From the NCBI GenBank assembly GCA_041741415.1, contig JBGSKC010000036.1:124001-188000 (forward strand): a stretch of 64,000 nt of DNA. Reading direction: 5' to 3'. Under the pieces are notes generated by a model, which made no database searches, was not told the DNA's origin, and was given only the letters and a program-made list of their open reading frames with translations. Position numbers and translations under genes: made by a program. Each line of letters begins with the position of its first letter. Positions within the stretch are counted from its first letter, which is position 1. This DNA comes from JANQTF01 sp041741415. GTDB taxonomy: Bacteria > Bacteroidota > Bacteroidia > J057. Positions 56,247 to 64,000 of this stretch are shown piece after piece.

Positions 56247-56618
56247 TTATTGAGCCGTCAGCCAAAGCACGCCCATTGCTATCGCAGCAGGAAGGGCCTG
56301 GATCAGGATGATTTTCCTGCCCGCGGTGAGGCCGCCGTACAGACCGGCAATAATCACGAGGCTGAGGAAAAACGTGGCCACGTTCACCGCCCACACCTTG
56401 TCTCCGATCAGCAGCGACCACACCAGCCCGGCTGCCAGAAACCCATTATACAGCCCCTGGTTCGCAGCCATCACCTTTGTGGGCTTGAACAACTCCGAAG
56501 GCAGCGCCCCCCGAAATGCTTTTTTACCCAAGGTTTCCCAGGCAAACATTTCCAGGTAGAGGATGAACACATGCTCCAGCGCAACAAAACCAATTAACAG
56601 TGCCGCAATCAGGTTCAT
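56247..56618 (-). CDS. DUF1304 family membrane protein
   Basis: 123 aa with four hydrophobic segments. MNLIAALLIGFVALEHVFIL, EMFAWETLGKKAF, NQGLYNGFLAAGLVWSLLI and AGLYGGLTAGRKIILIQALP are the conserved blocks of DUF1304, in which the ...HVFI and NQG.YNGFLA motifs are invariant. Known only as an inner-membrane family present in many bacteria; no activity is established. ATG 56618. Same strand as the MmcQ/YjbR gene 56 bases upstream, so cotranscription is possible. Confidence 0.93.
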   Translation of the reverse strand: MNLIAALLIGFVALEHVFILYLEMFAWETLGKKAFRGALPSELFKPTKVMAANQGLYNGFLAAGLVWSLLIGDKVWAVNVATFFLSLVIIAGLYGGLTAGRKIILIQALPAAIAMGVLWLTAQ

Positions 56619-56673
56619 AGCAGGGGGATAAAGTTCGTGGTGAGAATTTTTTGAAACTGTTATTCAAAAGCTG

Positions 56674-57051
56674 TCAGCGCGCGGACTTCATCGCTTCCCA
56701 TTGGGTAATTTCCTTTTTAGTTGCCATGCACAACCAGCTCTCTTCCAGCAGTTTCCACAAAAAGTCCGGGTCATATTTGTGCACTTTCATGGCCAGATAA
56801 GGATAGCCTTTAAAATTGGGTGGCAGCAGAAAAATACCGGGATAGCGGGCCAGGTATCGGTCGCGGATGGGGATATCCATTCGAACCGGAATAAACTGGC
56901 CACTCTCGTGAAGCCTGCACATCAGTTTGTCCTTCATTTTCACCGAAGGGGTGCCTTCATGAGAGAATCCTTCTTTCGTGCCGGGAAATTTCAGGGCGAT
57001 GGCCTTGACCGGCTCGAAATCCAAGGCGTTAAACCGGATTTGCTTGCTCAT
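56674..57051 (-). CDS. MmcQ/YjbR family protein
   Basis: 125 aa. FEPVKAIALKFPGTKEGFSH, SVKMKDKLMCRLHESGQFIP and PGIFLLPPNFKGYPYLAMKV ... LWKLLEESWLCMATKK follow the MmcQ/YjbR fold (double-wing cystatin-like), known in E. coli YjbR to bind DNA. The end KKEITQWEAMKSAR is not conserved. ATG 57051. Between DUF1304 and kmo, no functional link is evident. May be a nucleic-acid-binding or small-molecule-binding protein. Confidence 0.9.
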   Translation of the reverse strand: MSKQIRFNALDFEPVKAIALKFPGTKEGFSHEGTPSVKMKDKLMCRLHESGQFIPVRMDIPIRDRYLARYPGIFLLPPNFKGYPYLAMKVHKYDPDFLWKLLEESWLCMATKKEITQWEAMKSAR

Positions 57052-57140
57052 CTTGGTAGCGCTTGAAAAATGACACCTAATTTCGGCTTTGGTAAAATAT
57101 AGCAGATTTCCTCAAAAAGAGGGCCTCTGTCTGTTTGAGA

Positions 57141-58496
57141 TCATGAACCGGTGGCCACGGCCCCAAGTCGCTCAGCAACGAGTCGCCTGGCCAGGTCCAG
57201 ATCCACCTCCTCCGGACGGTCGAGGCCCTGCATGAGCTGGGCTAGGATCTCGAGGTTCACCTGCCCGCGCCGGTAAGCTTCGGCATAGGGAATTGTGGAA
57301 AACGACACCAGCTCATACCGCGAGCGGTAATTGTCGAGGTGCTGCTCCAAATGGTGCTCAACCGATTTTCTGAACAAAAACGCCGGGTCGGCGGTCTTGT
57401 CACGCATCTCAGTGTAGTTTTCCAGCGCCATGTCTGCGATAGCATCGGCATTGGGCTTGCGGGCTTCCTGAAACTTCGCCAGCACCGTTTCCCACTCGGG
57501 TCCATGTTCGTCAATCAGCCCGGCCAGCACGGTGGCATCTTCAAACCCGGCATTCATTCCCTGCCCAAAAAACGGCACAATGGCATGGGCAGAATCTCCC
57601 AGCAGGGCAATTTTATCGTCCAGCACCCAGGGCCAGCACCGCACCGTAACGAGACTGCCAACGGGGTGGGAGAAAAACTCAGTTTCGAGGTCATGAAACA
57701 ACGGGGTGGCATCGGGAAACTGTGCCTCGAAAAAAGTGCGCACCCTGGCGGGGGTGTTGAGGGTTTCGAAAGAATCGGGGCCTTCGAGCGGAAAAAAAAG
57801 CGTGCAGGTGAAACTGCCGTCGGGGTTCGGCAGGGCAATCATCATATATTCGCCGCGGGGCCAGATGTGCAGTGCTTCCTTTTTCATCTGAAAAGAGCCA
57901 CCGGGGCCGGGAGGAATCGTCAGCTCCTTGTAGCCGTGGCTCAGGTGCTCTTGCGAATAGTTGAACCGGGGCATTTTTTGCATGGCATAACGAACAGCGG
58001 AATAAGCGCCGTCGCTGGCGATGGTAAGCTCACCAGGTGCCCGAAAACGGGTGTCGGAGGCCATGTTGCGCAGGATCACGACTCCGCTGTTGAGATCAAC
58101 TTCTTCGCAGATAGTATCAAATTGGAAATCAACCAATTCCAGTGATTCGGCCTTGTTCATCAGCCGCATGTTGAGCTCGGCGCGGGAAATGGAGTATATG
58201 CACTCCTTCGGATCGTGGCTGTAGGCTTGAAAGCGGATCCTGCCATCTTTGGCGTGGATTTCGCGGCCAAACATCGGAATGGCCAGCGGCATGATGTCGT
58301 CAAGCATGTCAGTTTCCGACAGGGCTTTGATCGCCCTGGCCGACATAGCCAGATTGATCGACCGGCCGCGGTCTACAAGTTGCTTTCGCATATCCGCCCG
58401 GCGTTCGTACACTTTTACCCGAAAGCCCTTTTTCGCCAGGTACACCGACAGCATAGAACCTGCCAAACCTGCACCAATGATGTTGATCGATTGCAT
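57141..58496 (-). CDS. kmo: Kynurenine 3-monooxygenase
   Basis: 451 aa FAD-dependent aromatic hydroxylase (kynurenine to 3-hydroxykynurenine, NADPH, oxygen), key to tryptophan degradation and NAD synthesis from tryptophan. FAD-binding GAGLAGSMLSVYLAKKGFRV (8-27), ERRADMR and GRSINLAMSARAIKALSE, and the second FAD site ALLGDSAHAIVPFFGQGMNA (near residue 298) are clear. Substrate-site Arg/Tyr are in the RSINLA region. Length equals the usual about 450. No kynureninase or 3-HAO gene is within the window, so the rest of the pathway would be elsewhere. ATG 58496. Confidence 0.95.
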   Translation of the reverse strand: MQSINIIGAGLAGSMLSVYLAKKGFRVKVYERRADMRKQLVDRGRSINLAMSARAIKALSETDMLDDIMPLAIPMFGREIHAKDGRIRFQAYSHDPKECIYSISRAELNMRLMNKAESLELVDFQFDTICEEVDLNSGVVILRNMASDTRFRAPGELTIASDGAYSAVRYAMQKMPRFNYSQEHLSHGYKELTIPPGPGGSFQMKKEALHIWPRGEYMMIALPNPDGSFTCTLFFPLEGPDSFETLNTPARVRTFFEAQFPDATPLFHDLETEFFSHPVGSLVTVRCWPWVLDDKIALLGDSAHAIVPFFGQGMNAGFEDATVLAGLIDEHGPEWETVLAKFQEARKPNADAIADMALENYTEMRDKTADPAFLFRKSVEHHLEQHLDNYRSRYELVSFSTIPYAEAYRRGQVNLEILAQLMQGLDRPEEVDLDLARRLVAERLGAVATGS

Positions 58497-58655
58497 GGAA
58501 ACTGAGTTAGTCGGGTGAAATTACACAGCATTTGCCGCCAATGAAAGGATTCTTTACCTCAGAATACAGGAGGATTAACCTAATTTTCCTACTTTTCTTC
58601 TCGTTTTCAAAAAGTCCGAAAGTCTCCGCCTTTTTCGCACCCAACCCTCTCTCTC

Positions 58656-60215
58656 ATGGCTTCTGAATCTCAAGGCATTCGCCTGCGCCCTCACGACGGC
58701 ATCGATGGAAAAGTACAGTTCCTCGATCTCGCCCAGGATTCGACCCGCTCGTCTCACGGTTCTTTGGCCGCACTTCGCGAGGCAGGCATCCAGGTGGCAG
58801 GGCTTTCTGTTACCCGTGGCTTCCTCGGCGGCAAGATCATGGTGATTGAAAATTTGTTTGTCAGAGACCCGCTTCGCCTGCGCCGCGACCCGGTTCAGAT
58901 TGAGATTTCAGAACAACTTGAAGAAAACGAAGTGTTGTTTCCGGTCATGTTTGACGGCGAGCACTACCGCGTGATCGGGGAAAGCGTGGTCGAGGAAAAC
59001 GGCCAGACTGTGGTGAATCTGCGCGAAATGCCCGCCTCCGGCGGCGATTCGTCCAGCGACCCTTTCCGCACCGGAGAAGAAAACACCCGCAGCCTCGGCA
59101 ATGCCCTCAAGCTCGCATTTTTCAAAATTGCCCTCAAGCAAAACGACCTCAACAAGCTGCGCTGGGTGAAATTTCTCCCCAACGGCCATGTCGAGCGTAT
59201 CAGTGAAGGGCTGGAGGAAAAATGTCGCGAAGCGAAAAACATCCTTCTGCTCATTCATGGCATCATTGGCAACACCGAAGACATTGCCACTGCCCTGCCC
59301 AAAGCCAATGCCCCCGGTGGACAACCCCTTGCTGAGGCCTACGACCTCGTGCTTTGCTACGACTACGAAAACCTGAATACCCCCATCGAGGCAACCGGGC
59401 GCATGCTGAAAGAAGCCCTGGAGGAGGCCGGGTTTGGAAAAAATGATGGGATACAACTGACGATTTTAGCCCACAGCATGGGCGGACTCGTGTCGCGCTG
59501 GATGATCGAGCGGGAAGGAGGCAAAGAGTTTGTTGACCGTCTGATCCTTGCCGGAACGCCCAACTCAGGCTCGAATTTCGGCAAAATTGAAGGCTTTCGC
59601 TCCTTTGCTGTGGTGGCCCTCGACCTCGCCCTCAACGTGCTGCCAAACCTCATTCCCTACGCTGCCACTGCGCTCAAGGTCCTCAAAGCGCCAACCCAGG
59701 TGCTTGTGACCCTCGGCCAGATGAACCCTGGCTCCGACTTTCTGACCAAGCTTAACAGCAGCAAAGACCCCGGCGTTTCCTACCTGATCGTGGGTGGCGA
59801 TGCTACCCAGTATGAGTCCACCGCCGACAAAAAGCTTGCCCGGCTGCTGGAAAAAATGGAACTGGCCGTTGGCGATCTTGTCAACCGCAACCAGCCCCAT
59901 GACATTGCCGTGCAGCTCAGCAGCATTTTCAACGAAGGCATGTGGGGCGACCGCAACCCGATGCCGCGGCACCTGGCTCCGATCTGCCACCACCTGAACT
60001 ACTTCCATGAGCCCCGCGGCATAGAAGCCCTGGTGCAAATCGGCCTCGGCCACGCCGAGGAAGGCGGTCTGCCAGTAACCTCCGATCGTTCCGTGGGCAG
60101 CCAAATAGCAGCCTCCGCCGGAGCCCTCGAAGAGGCCGTGGAAGAGGTGCAGGAAGTTGTTACCAGCGCATGGGACCGCTTCGTGGCCTGGCTTCGCAAG
60201 CAGTTTGGGGTGTAG
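58656..60215 (+). CDS. Large alpha/beta hydrolase (lipase/esterase-like)
   Basis: 519 aa, no signal peptide. The N-terminal about 190 residues are beta-rich and unfamiliar (RLRPHDGIDGKVQFLDLAQ, GLSVTRGFLGGKIMVIENL). Residues about 200-420 form the hydrolase core: ILLLIHGIIGNTEDIATALP (oxyanion hole), FDLVLCYDYENLNTPIEATG, LTILAHSMGGLVSRWMIERE with nucleophile Ser274, and DRLILAGTPNSGSNFGKIEG. The acid and His are probably in the C-terminal PHDIAVQLSSIFNEG region. The tail ends in a helix with AWDRFVAWLRKQFG. Such N-terminally extended esterases occur near CHAT or effector proteins in some genomes, but none is here. Substrate unknown; cytoplasmic location likely. Confidence 0.85.
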   Translation: MASESQGIRLRPHDGIDGKVQFLDLAQDSTRSSHGSLAALREAGIQVAGLSVTRGFLGGKIMVIENLFVRDPLRLRRDPVQIEISEQLEENEVLFPVMFDGEHYRVIGESVVEENGQTVVNLREMPASGGDSSSDPFRTGEENTRSLGNALKLAFFKIALKQNDLNKLRWVKFLPNGHVERISEGLEEKCREAKNILLLIHGIIGNTEDIATALPKANAPGGQPLAEAYDLVLCYDYENLNTPIEATGRMLKEALEEAGFGKNDGIQLTILAHSMGGLVSRWMIEREGGKEFVDRLILAGTPNSGSNFGKIEGFRSFAVVALDLALNVLPNLIPYAATALKVLKAPTQVLVTLGQMNPGSDFLTKLNSSKDPGVSYLIVGGDATQYESTADKKLARLLEKMELAVGDLVNRNQPHDIAVQLSSIFNEGMWGDRNPMPRHLAPICHHLNYFHEPRGIEALVQIGLGHAEEGGLPVTSDRSVGSQIAASAGALEEAVEEVQEVVTSAWDRFVAWLRKQFGV

Positions 60216-60438
60216 GCTAGCAGGAAAATTGGCCTGGTTCATACCCTTTTTTGAGGGGAAGGTAGCCGGATTGGGATTTTTTTATAAGTAACTCTTGAGC
60301 AAAATCACCACGTTCATGAGCGAAAGATTGGTCTGCTGATTGCTGTGGCCTCTCAAGACAACAACACCAAGGCTGCGTTCCTGAGCAAATCCCAAAATTT
60401 GCGTTTGGCTACCCGCCGTTCCGCTGCGAGGTTTGGGC

Positions 60439-61467
60439 ATGCTTACCCCCGACCTTCTCTGGAAAGGCATCATCGAAGATTTCTTTCCGCAACTTGTTGC
60501 TTTCTTCTTCCCCGGACTCGCCACCGAGATCGACTACGACCGTGTGGAGTTTCTCGAACAGGAGCTCAACCAGCTTTTTCCCGAACGAGAGGGAAAGGAC
60601 CGCCGCGTGGACAAGCTGGTGAAAGTGTGGCTGCACAGTGGTGAGGAAAAATGGCTGCTCATTCACCTGGAGGTGCAGGGCTACCGCGACAAGGACTTCG
60701 AATTCAGGATGTTCACTTACGCCTACCGGATTTTCGACCGGTACGGCAGGCTGGTGGAGGCGCTGGCGATTTTGACCGATCCCTACAAAACCTACCGCCC
60801 GAAGGCCTTCAGCCTGAAAAATGGGAACAGCCAGATGCTGTATCAGTTTCGTAGCTACAAACTGCTGGACCAGTCGCGGGAGGAGCTGGCAGCGAGCGAC
60901 AACCCCATTGCCCTGGCTTTGCTGGTGGCGTATGATTCCATTCTGAAAAAGAAGCAGCGAAGATCGGGAAAAGTGCCTGACAGTGAACAGTTTGAGTTGA
61001 AAACAGCCTGGCTCAGGCTGCTGTTGGAAAAGGGCTATGACCGGGAGGCGATCGAGAAGCTGACCAGCTTTATCAAACATTATCTCCCGTTTTCCGAATC
61101 AGAAATGATCGTTACATTTGACAAACATGTTGCAGACCAAACACAAAATAAAGAAGGTATGGGCATCATCGAGCGCGTCCAAAACGAGATAAAAAGGATG
61201 GCCTTCGAGGAAGGCAAGCTGGAAGGCAAGCTGGAGGGCAAGCTGGAGGGCAAAATGGAAGGCACTGAAGCCGGAATGCTACTGGGAAAGATCAGGAGCC
61301 TGAATTCTTTGCTGTTACAGTCCCTGCTGACAACAACAAGAAGCGAAGATCTGGCAATAGCTTTCGAATTGCCCATTGAATGGGTGGAACGCATCCGAAA
61401 AGGCGATATTCCCGGCAGTGAAGAAGTGGAGAAATTGCTGGCTGCCCAGAATGGAAACGGGCATTAG
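60439..61467 (+). CDS. Rpn/PD-(D/E)XK nuclease family protein (transposase-like)
   Basis: 342 aa from ATG 60439. VDKLVKVWLHSGEEKWLLIH through LEVQGYRDKDFEFRMFTYAY is the nuclease core of the Rpn (PDDEXK transposase, YhgA-like) family: the Asp near residue 58 and Glu78-x-Gln80 (LEVQ) form the metal site, and the FRMFTYAYRI helix follows. The C-terminus includes a helix with four tandem EGK(L/M) repeats (about residues 254-272). E. coli Rpn proteins promote RecA-independent recombination and cut DNA. The frame has a TTG two codons earlier but ATG is preferred. This family is very common in cyanobacteria and Bacteroidota. Confidence 0.92.
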   Translation: MLTPDLLWKGIIEDFFPQLVAFFFPGLATEIDYDRVEFLEQELNQLFPEREGKDRRVDKLVKVWLHSGEEKWLLIHLEVQGYRDKDFEFRMFTYAYRIFDRYGRLVEALAILTDPYKTYRPKAFSLKNGNSQMLYQFRSYKLLDQSREELAASDNPIALALLVAYDSILKKKQRRSGKVPDSEQFELKTAWLRLLLEKGYDREAIEKLTSFIKHYLPFSESEMIVTFDKHVADQTQNKEGMGIIERVQNEIKRMAFEEGKLEGKLEGKLEGKMEGTEAGMLLGKIRSLNSLLLQSLLTTTRSEDLAIAFELPIEWVERIRKGDIPGSEEVEKLLAAQNGNGH

Positions 61468-61477
61468 GCCTGTTTCC
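61453..61477 (+). terminator. Hairpin terminator at end of Rpn gene
   Basis: GGAAACGGGC (61453-61462) pairs with GCCTGTTTCC (61468-61477), one G-T pair, around a five-base loop that holds the TAG stop; TTT follows. Lies between convergent genes, overlapping the last four codons. Confidence 0.6.
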
Positions 61478-61485
61478 TTTAGCTC

Positions 61486-62862
61486 CTAAATCCGCTCAAA
61501 ATACCTCCTCCGCTCCCAGTCGGTCACGGCCTTCCGATACGACTGCGCCTCATTCCGGAAAAAATGGGCATAATGCTCCACAACTTCCCCGCCGAAAGCT
61601 TCTTTGGCAAAGGAACTGGCAACAAACTGCTCGGTCGCCTCTTCGAGGGAATATGCCACCCGGGGCAGGTGCTGGGCTGCATACATGTCGCCCGTGAAAA
61701 GCTCCGGCGGCTCAATTTTGTCGCGAATCCCCCGCAGGCCCGAAGCCAGCGAGGCAGCATAAGCCAAGTAAGGATTCACATCCGCCCCCGGAATGCGGCA
61801 TTCGATGCGCAGGGAGCTGCCTTTGCCCACCACCCGGAAACCCGCCGTGCGGTTGTCGTAGCTCCAGGCTAGCCGCGTCGGTGCCCAGGAACCATCCACA
61901 AAGCGCTTGTAGCTGTTCACAGTGGGGGCGTAAAACGGCATCACGTCCGGCACAAACCGGATCCATCCACCTAAAAACCAGCGAAACAGATCCGAGCCCA
62001 TAACCGGACCGATCTGCTTGTCGCCGTCAAACACGTTTTTCCCTTCTTTCCAGAGGCTGAAGTGAATGTGGCAGCCTGATCCTGCGCCTTTTTCATCGAA
62101 TTTGGCCATAAACGTGAGCGACAGGCCCATGGAATCAGCAAGCTCCTTGAGGCATTGTTTGAAAATGACGTGGCGGTCGGCCATGTCGAGGGCTTCGGCG
62201 TAGCGGATATTGAGCTCATGCTGGCCCAGGCCCCATTCGCCTTTGGAATTCTCAACTGGCACTCCCGACTGACTCAGGTGCCGCCTGGCTGCAGCCGTGA
62301 ATGGCTCCGTTCTGGCTCCCTGAAACAGGTGGTAGTCTTCGAGGTAATCTCCCGCCGGGCGCAGCCCCTGGTAGTTCCGGCCAAATGCCTCGCGGTAGTC
62401 GGTATTAAACAAATAATACTCCAGCTCAGAAGCCGCAAATGCCTGATAGCCGCCTTTGGCCAGTTCGTCCAGCTGCTTCCTTAGCAGGGAGCGGGGAGCC
62501 ACCGACACCAGCTGATGGCTTTTTTCATCCTCCACATCGCAAATCACAAGGGCGGAGCGGTCGAGCCAGGTGGCAATCCGCAGCGTGGAGAGGTCGGGCA
62601 CGAGGTGCACATCGCCATAGCCGAGCTCCCAGTTGGCAAAGGTATAACCAGGCAAAGGCTCCATCTCCATGTCAGTGGTGAGGAGATAATCGCAGGCATG
62701 GGTGCCGTTTTTGGCGCAGGTTTCGAGGAAAAAATCAGCGTCGAAGCGCTTGCCCATGAGGCGGCCATAATGGTCGGTGAAGGCCACCACAACCGTGTCG
62801 ATGCGGTCGGCAGCAGCAGCCTGGGCGAGGTCGGAGAGGGTAATCAAACCTTTGACTTGCAT
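61486..62862 (-). CDS. Glutamine synthetase family protein (gamma-glutamyl-amine ligase type)
   Basis: 458 aa. N-terminal beta-grasp domain (VVVAFTDHYGRLMGKRFDAD, FANWELGYGDVHLVPDLSTL) and catalytic domain with FAASELEYYLFN, GLGQHELNIRYAEALDMADR, GAGSGCHIHFSLWKEGKNVF, NSYKRFVDGSWAPTRLAWSY and RIECRIPGADVNPYLAYAAS. Residues for ammonia/glutamate binding are as in the gamma-glutamylpolyamine synthetase and ethanolamide synthetase branch rather than in nitrogen-assimilating GlnA: no adenylylation Tyr region is recognisable. It is linked to a permease 9 bases upstream on the same strand, so the enzyme probably glutamylates an imported amine. ATG 62862. Confidence 0.9.
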   Translation of the reverse strand: MQVKGLITLSDLAQAAAADRIDTVVVAFTDHYGRLMGKRFDADFFLETCAKNGTHACDYLLTTDMEMEPLPGYTFANWELGYGDVHLVPDLSTLRIATWLDRSALVICDVEDEKSHQLVSVAPRSLLRKQLDELAKGGYQAFAASELEYYLFNTDYREAFGRNYQGLRPAGDYLEDYHLFQGARTEPFTAAARRHLSQSGVPVENSKGEWGLGQHELNIRYAEALDMADRHVIFKQCLKELADSMGLSLTFMAKFDEKGAGSGCHIHFSLWKEGKNVFDGDKQIGPVMGSDLFRWFLGGWIRFVPDVMPFYAPTVNSYKRFVDGSWAPTRLAWSYDNRTAGFRVVGKGSSLRIECRIPGADVNPYLAYAASLASGLRGIRDKIEPPELFTGDMYAAQHLPRVAYSLEEATEQFVASSFAKEAFGGEVVEHYAHFFRNEAQSYRKAVTDWERRRYFERI

Positions 62863-62871
62863 GGAAAAGGA

Positions 62872-64000
62872 TCAGTTGACAGAATGAGAACGCTGCCACC
62901 AGAACCAGCCGAAGCTGATAACGAGCAGCAGCAAAAACAGCCCGGCAGCCACCGGGTAGGTAATTGTCATGCTGACGAGGGCCACCACTACCAGCACCAG
63001 GGTAAGCCAGGGCAGAACGGGGTAGCCGGGAACGCGAAAAGGGCGTTCCAACTCCGGGGCTGTTCGCCGGAGCCGCAGCAGGGCAATGGTGCTCAGCAAA
63101 TACAGCATCAGCGCCCCGAAACAGGCGATCACGATGATATCTGCGGTTTTTCCGGTAAACAAAGCCACCCCGCCGATGACCATGTTGGCGATCAGCGCAT
63201 TCACCGGGGTGTGAAAACGCGGATGCACCCTGCCAAGCCAGCGGGGCGCAAAGCCCACCCGGCCAAACTCGAAGGTGGAGCGCCCTGCGGCCAGCAAAAT
63301 GCCATGAAAAGACGCCACCAGGCCAAACAGCCCGATCACTGCCACCAGCTTCGTGATCCAATGCCCCGTGCCGACAGTCTGGCTCATGGCCAGCGGCAAC
63401 GGCGAATCGGAAGCCGTGGTGCTGCCAGCAGGAAAGACCACCCGCTCCCAGCCGCCAATGCCCACCGAAGCCACGAAGGTGAGCAGGCAGAGCAGCATTA
63501 GCGTGGCCATCGCCGAGCCAAAACCAAGCTGGATATTGCGCTGGGGGTGAATCGTTTCTTCGGCCACATTCGCCACCCCCTCGATGGCCAGGAAAAACCA
63601 GATGGCAAAGGGCAGGGCAGCAAAAGCACCTCCCCAGCCCTTGGGCAGGGGGTTGGTGGCCAGTGCTTCCCAGGAAACCTCAGGCAGGTTAATGCCCGCA
63701 AAGAGCAACAGTCCGATCACGGCTACCACCGTGACAATCAGCTCGAAAGAAGCCGCCGCCTTCACCCCGGAGATATTTACCAGTGTGAATAACAGGTAGG
63801 CGAGCGAGGCGGTAAGCAGAACCGGCATTCCCGGCAAAAAGACCTGCACATAGGCCCCGATGGCAAAGGCGATGGCCGGGGGCGCAAAAAGGAATTCAAT
63901 GTTCTGGGCCATGCCGGCCAGGAAGCCACCCGCCGGGCCGAAGGCCCGCAGGCCATAATCAAACGCTCCGCCAGCCCTCGGGATGGCGCAGGCCAGCTCG
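62872..64000 (-). CDS. APC-family amino acid/amine permease, start cut by window edge
   Basis: The minus-strand frame is open to the end of the window; an internal Met at 63912 is not the start, since the upstream codons read ELACAIPRAGGAFDYGLRAF and GPAGGFLAG, the well-conserved first consensus region of the APC superfamily (PRAGG ... GP..GF..G). At least ten membrane segments are visible, such as FELIVTVVAVIGLLLFAGIN and AIWFFLAIEGVANVAEET. The latter, with EG.......E, is typical of the ethanolamine-permease (EutH-unrelated, TIGR00908-like) branch. Adjacent to a glutamine-synthetase-like ligase, it likely imports an amine that is then gamma-glutamylated. N-terminal 60-odd residues are missing. 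Confidence 0.88.
   Translation of the reverse strand, partial: ELACAIPRAGGAFDYGLRAFGPAGGFLAGMAQNIEFLFAPPAIAFAIGAYVQVFLPGMPVLLTASLAYLLFTLVNISGVKAAASFELIVTVVAVIGLLLFAGINLPEVSWEALATNPLPKGWGGAFAALPFAIWFFLAIEGVANVAEETIHPQRNIQLGFGSAMATLMLLCLLTFVASVGIGGWERVVFPAGSTTASDSPLPLAMSQTVGTGHWITKLVAVIGLFGLVASFHGILLAAGRSTFEFGRVGFAPRWLGRVHPRFHTPVNALIANMVIGGVALFTGKTADIIVIACFGALMLYLLSTIALLRLRRTAPELERPFRVPGYPVLPWLTLVLVVVALVSMTITYPVAAGLFLLLLVISFGWFWWQRSHSVN

Noticed and set aside
56023..56253. 76-codon plus-strand open frame
   Set aside because: GTG start, no conserved content, runs into the convergent DUF1304 gene.
57339..58145. Plus-strand open frame opposite kmo
   Set aside because: Antisense to a conserved FAD enzyme.

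Overview
The window is chromosomal DNA from a member of the Bacteroidota, most likely the Saprospiria (Lewinella/Haliscomenobacter-like). The grounds are several large secreted proteins with the C-terminal domains of type IX secretion, a TonB-dependent outer-membrane receptor, promoter-like TAnnTTTG boxes, a LytS/LytTR-type two-component pair, a kynurenine 3-monooxygenase, and weak or absent Shine-Dalgarno sites. Assignment below phylum is inference. No rRNA, CRISPR array, insertion sequence with an intact transposase, or prophage was seen. One tRNA (Arg, anticodon CCG) was found.

Layout. 1-3600: the start of a secreted protein cut by the window edge, pyrD, a small membrane protein, a tocopherol-cyclase-family protein, tRNA-Arg. 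3889-9527: a zinc-ribbon YjdM protein, then a tight surface-polysaccharide cluster (WecA/MraY-like transferase, asparagine-synthase-type amidotransferase, glycosyltransferase 4) ending in an AlbA_2-domain protein. 9931-13359: a 1142-aa adhesin-like protein with six PKD-like repeats and a gliding-motility C-terminal domain. 13440-20376: XisI/XisH pair, GluQ-like synthetase, two tandem PPK2 polyphosphate kinases, a J-like protein, an M43 metalloprotease and a lipoprotein. 20559-22302: a small accessory island with two divergent copies of an HNH-nuclease module (one intact, one decayed) around a RhuM gene remnant. 22416-35851: ArsR regulator, DUF58 protein, a kelch secreted protein, two VOC proteins, a 926-aa secreted protein, DUF3127, exonuclease VII (xseA/xseB), a small T9SS protein, a cold-shock/DUF3825 fusion and an fRMsr GAF enzyme. 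36024-37997: a tandem array of three paralogous lipoproteins. 38773-43606: DUF697 protein, nuclease-fold lipoprotein, M28 peptidase, AGCS symporter. 43593-50146: a four-gene planctomycete-type cytochrome/DUF1501/PSD1 cluster. 50276-55001: LytTR regulator, its kinase and a divergent TonB-type receptor. 55542-64000: small membrane proteins, MmcQ/YjbR protein, kmo, an alpha/beta hydrolase, an Rpn-type nuclease, and a glutamine-synthetase-family enzyme with an amino-acid/amine permease that runs off the window.

The most unusual content is non-coding. Three intergenic regions (near 30520, 38486 and 55175) carry the same about 136-142-bp element: a short hairpin, one arm of an inverted repeat, a T-rich tract, a long near-perfect hairpin, the other arm, and a second short hairpin with a 3-base loop. 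Primary sequence differs between copies but both partners of each pairing change together, which argues for a conserved fold rather than a conserved sequence. The copies are embedded in degenerate pyrimidine-rich repeats of the type CCCGGTTCTCGC. The HNH module, XisH/XisI, the Rpn nuclease and a 19-bp perfect palindrome at 1836 are all families I associate with filamentous cyanobacteria, suggesting a shared pool of accessory DNA; that link is from general knowledge and inference, not from a search.
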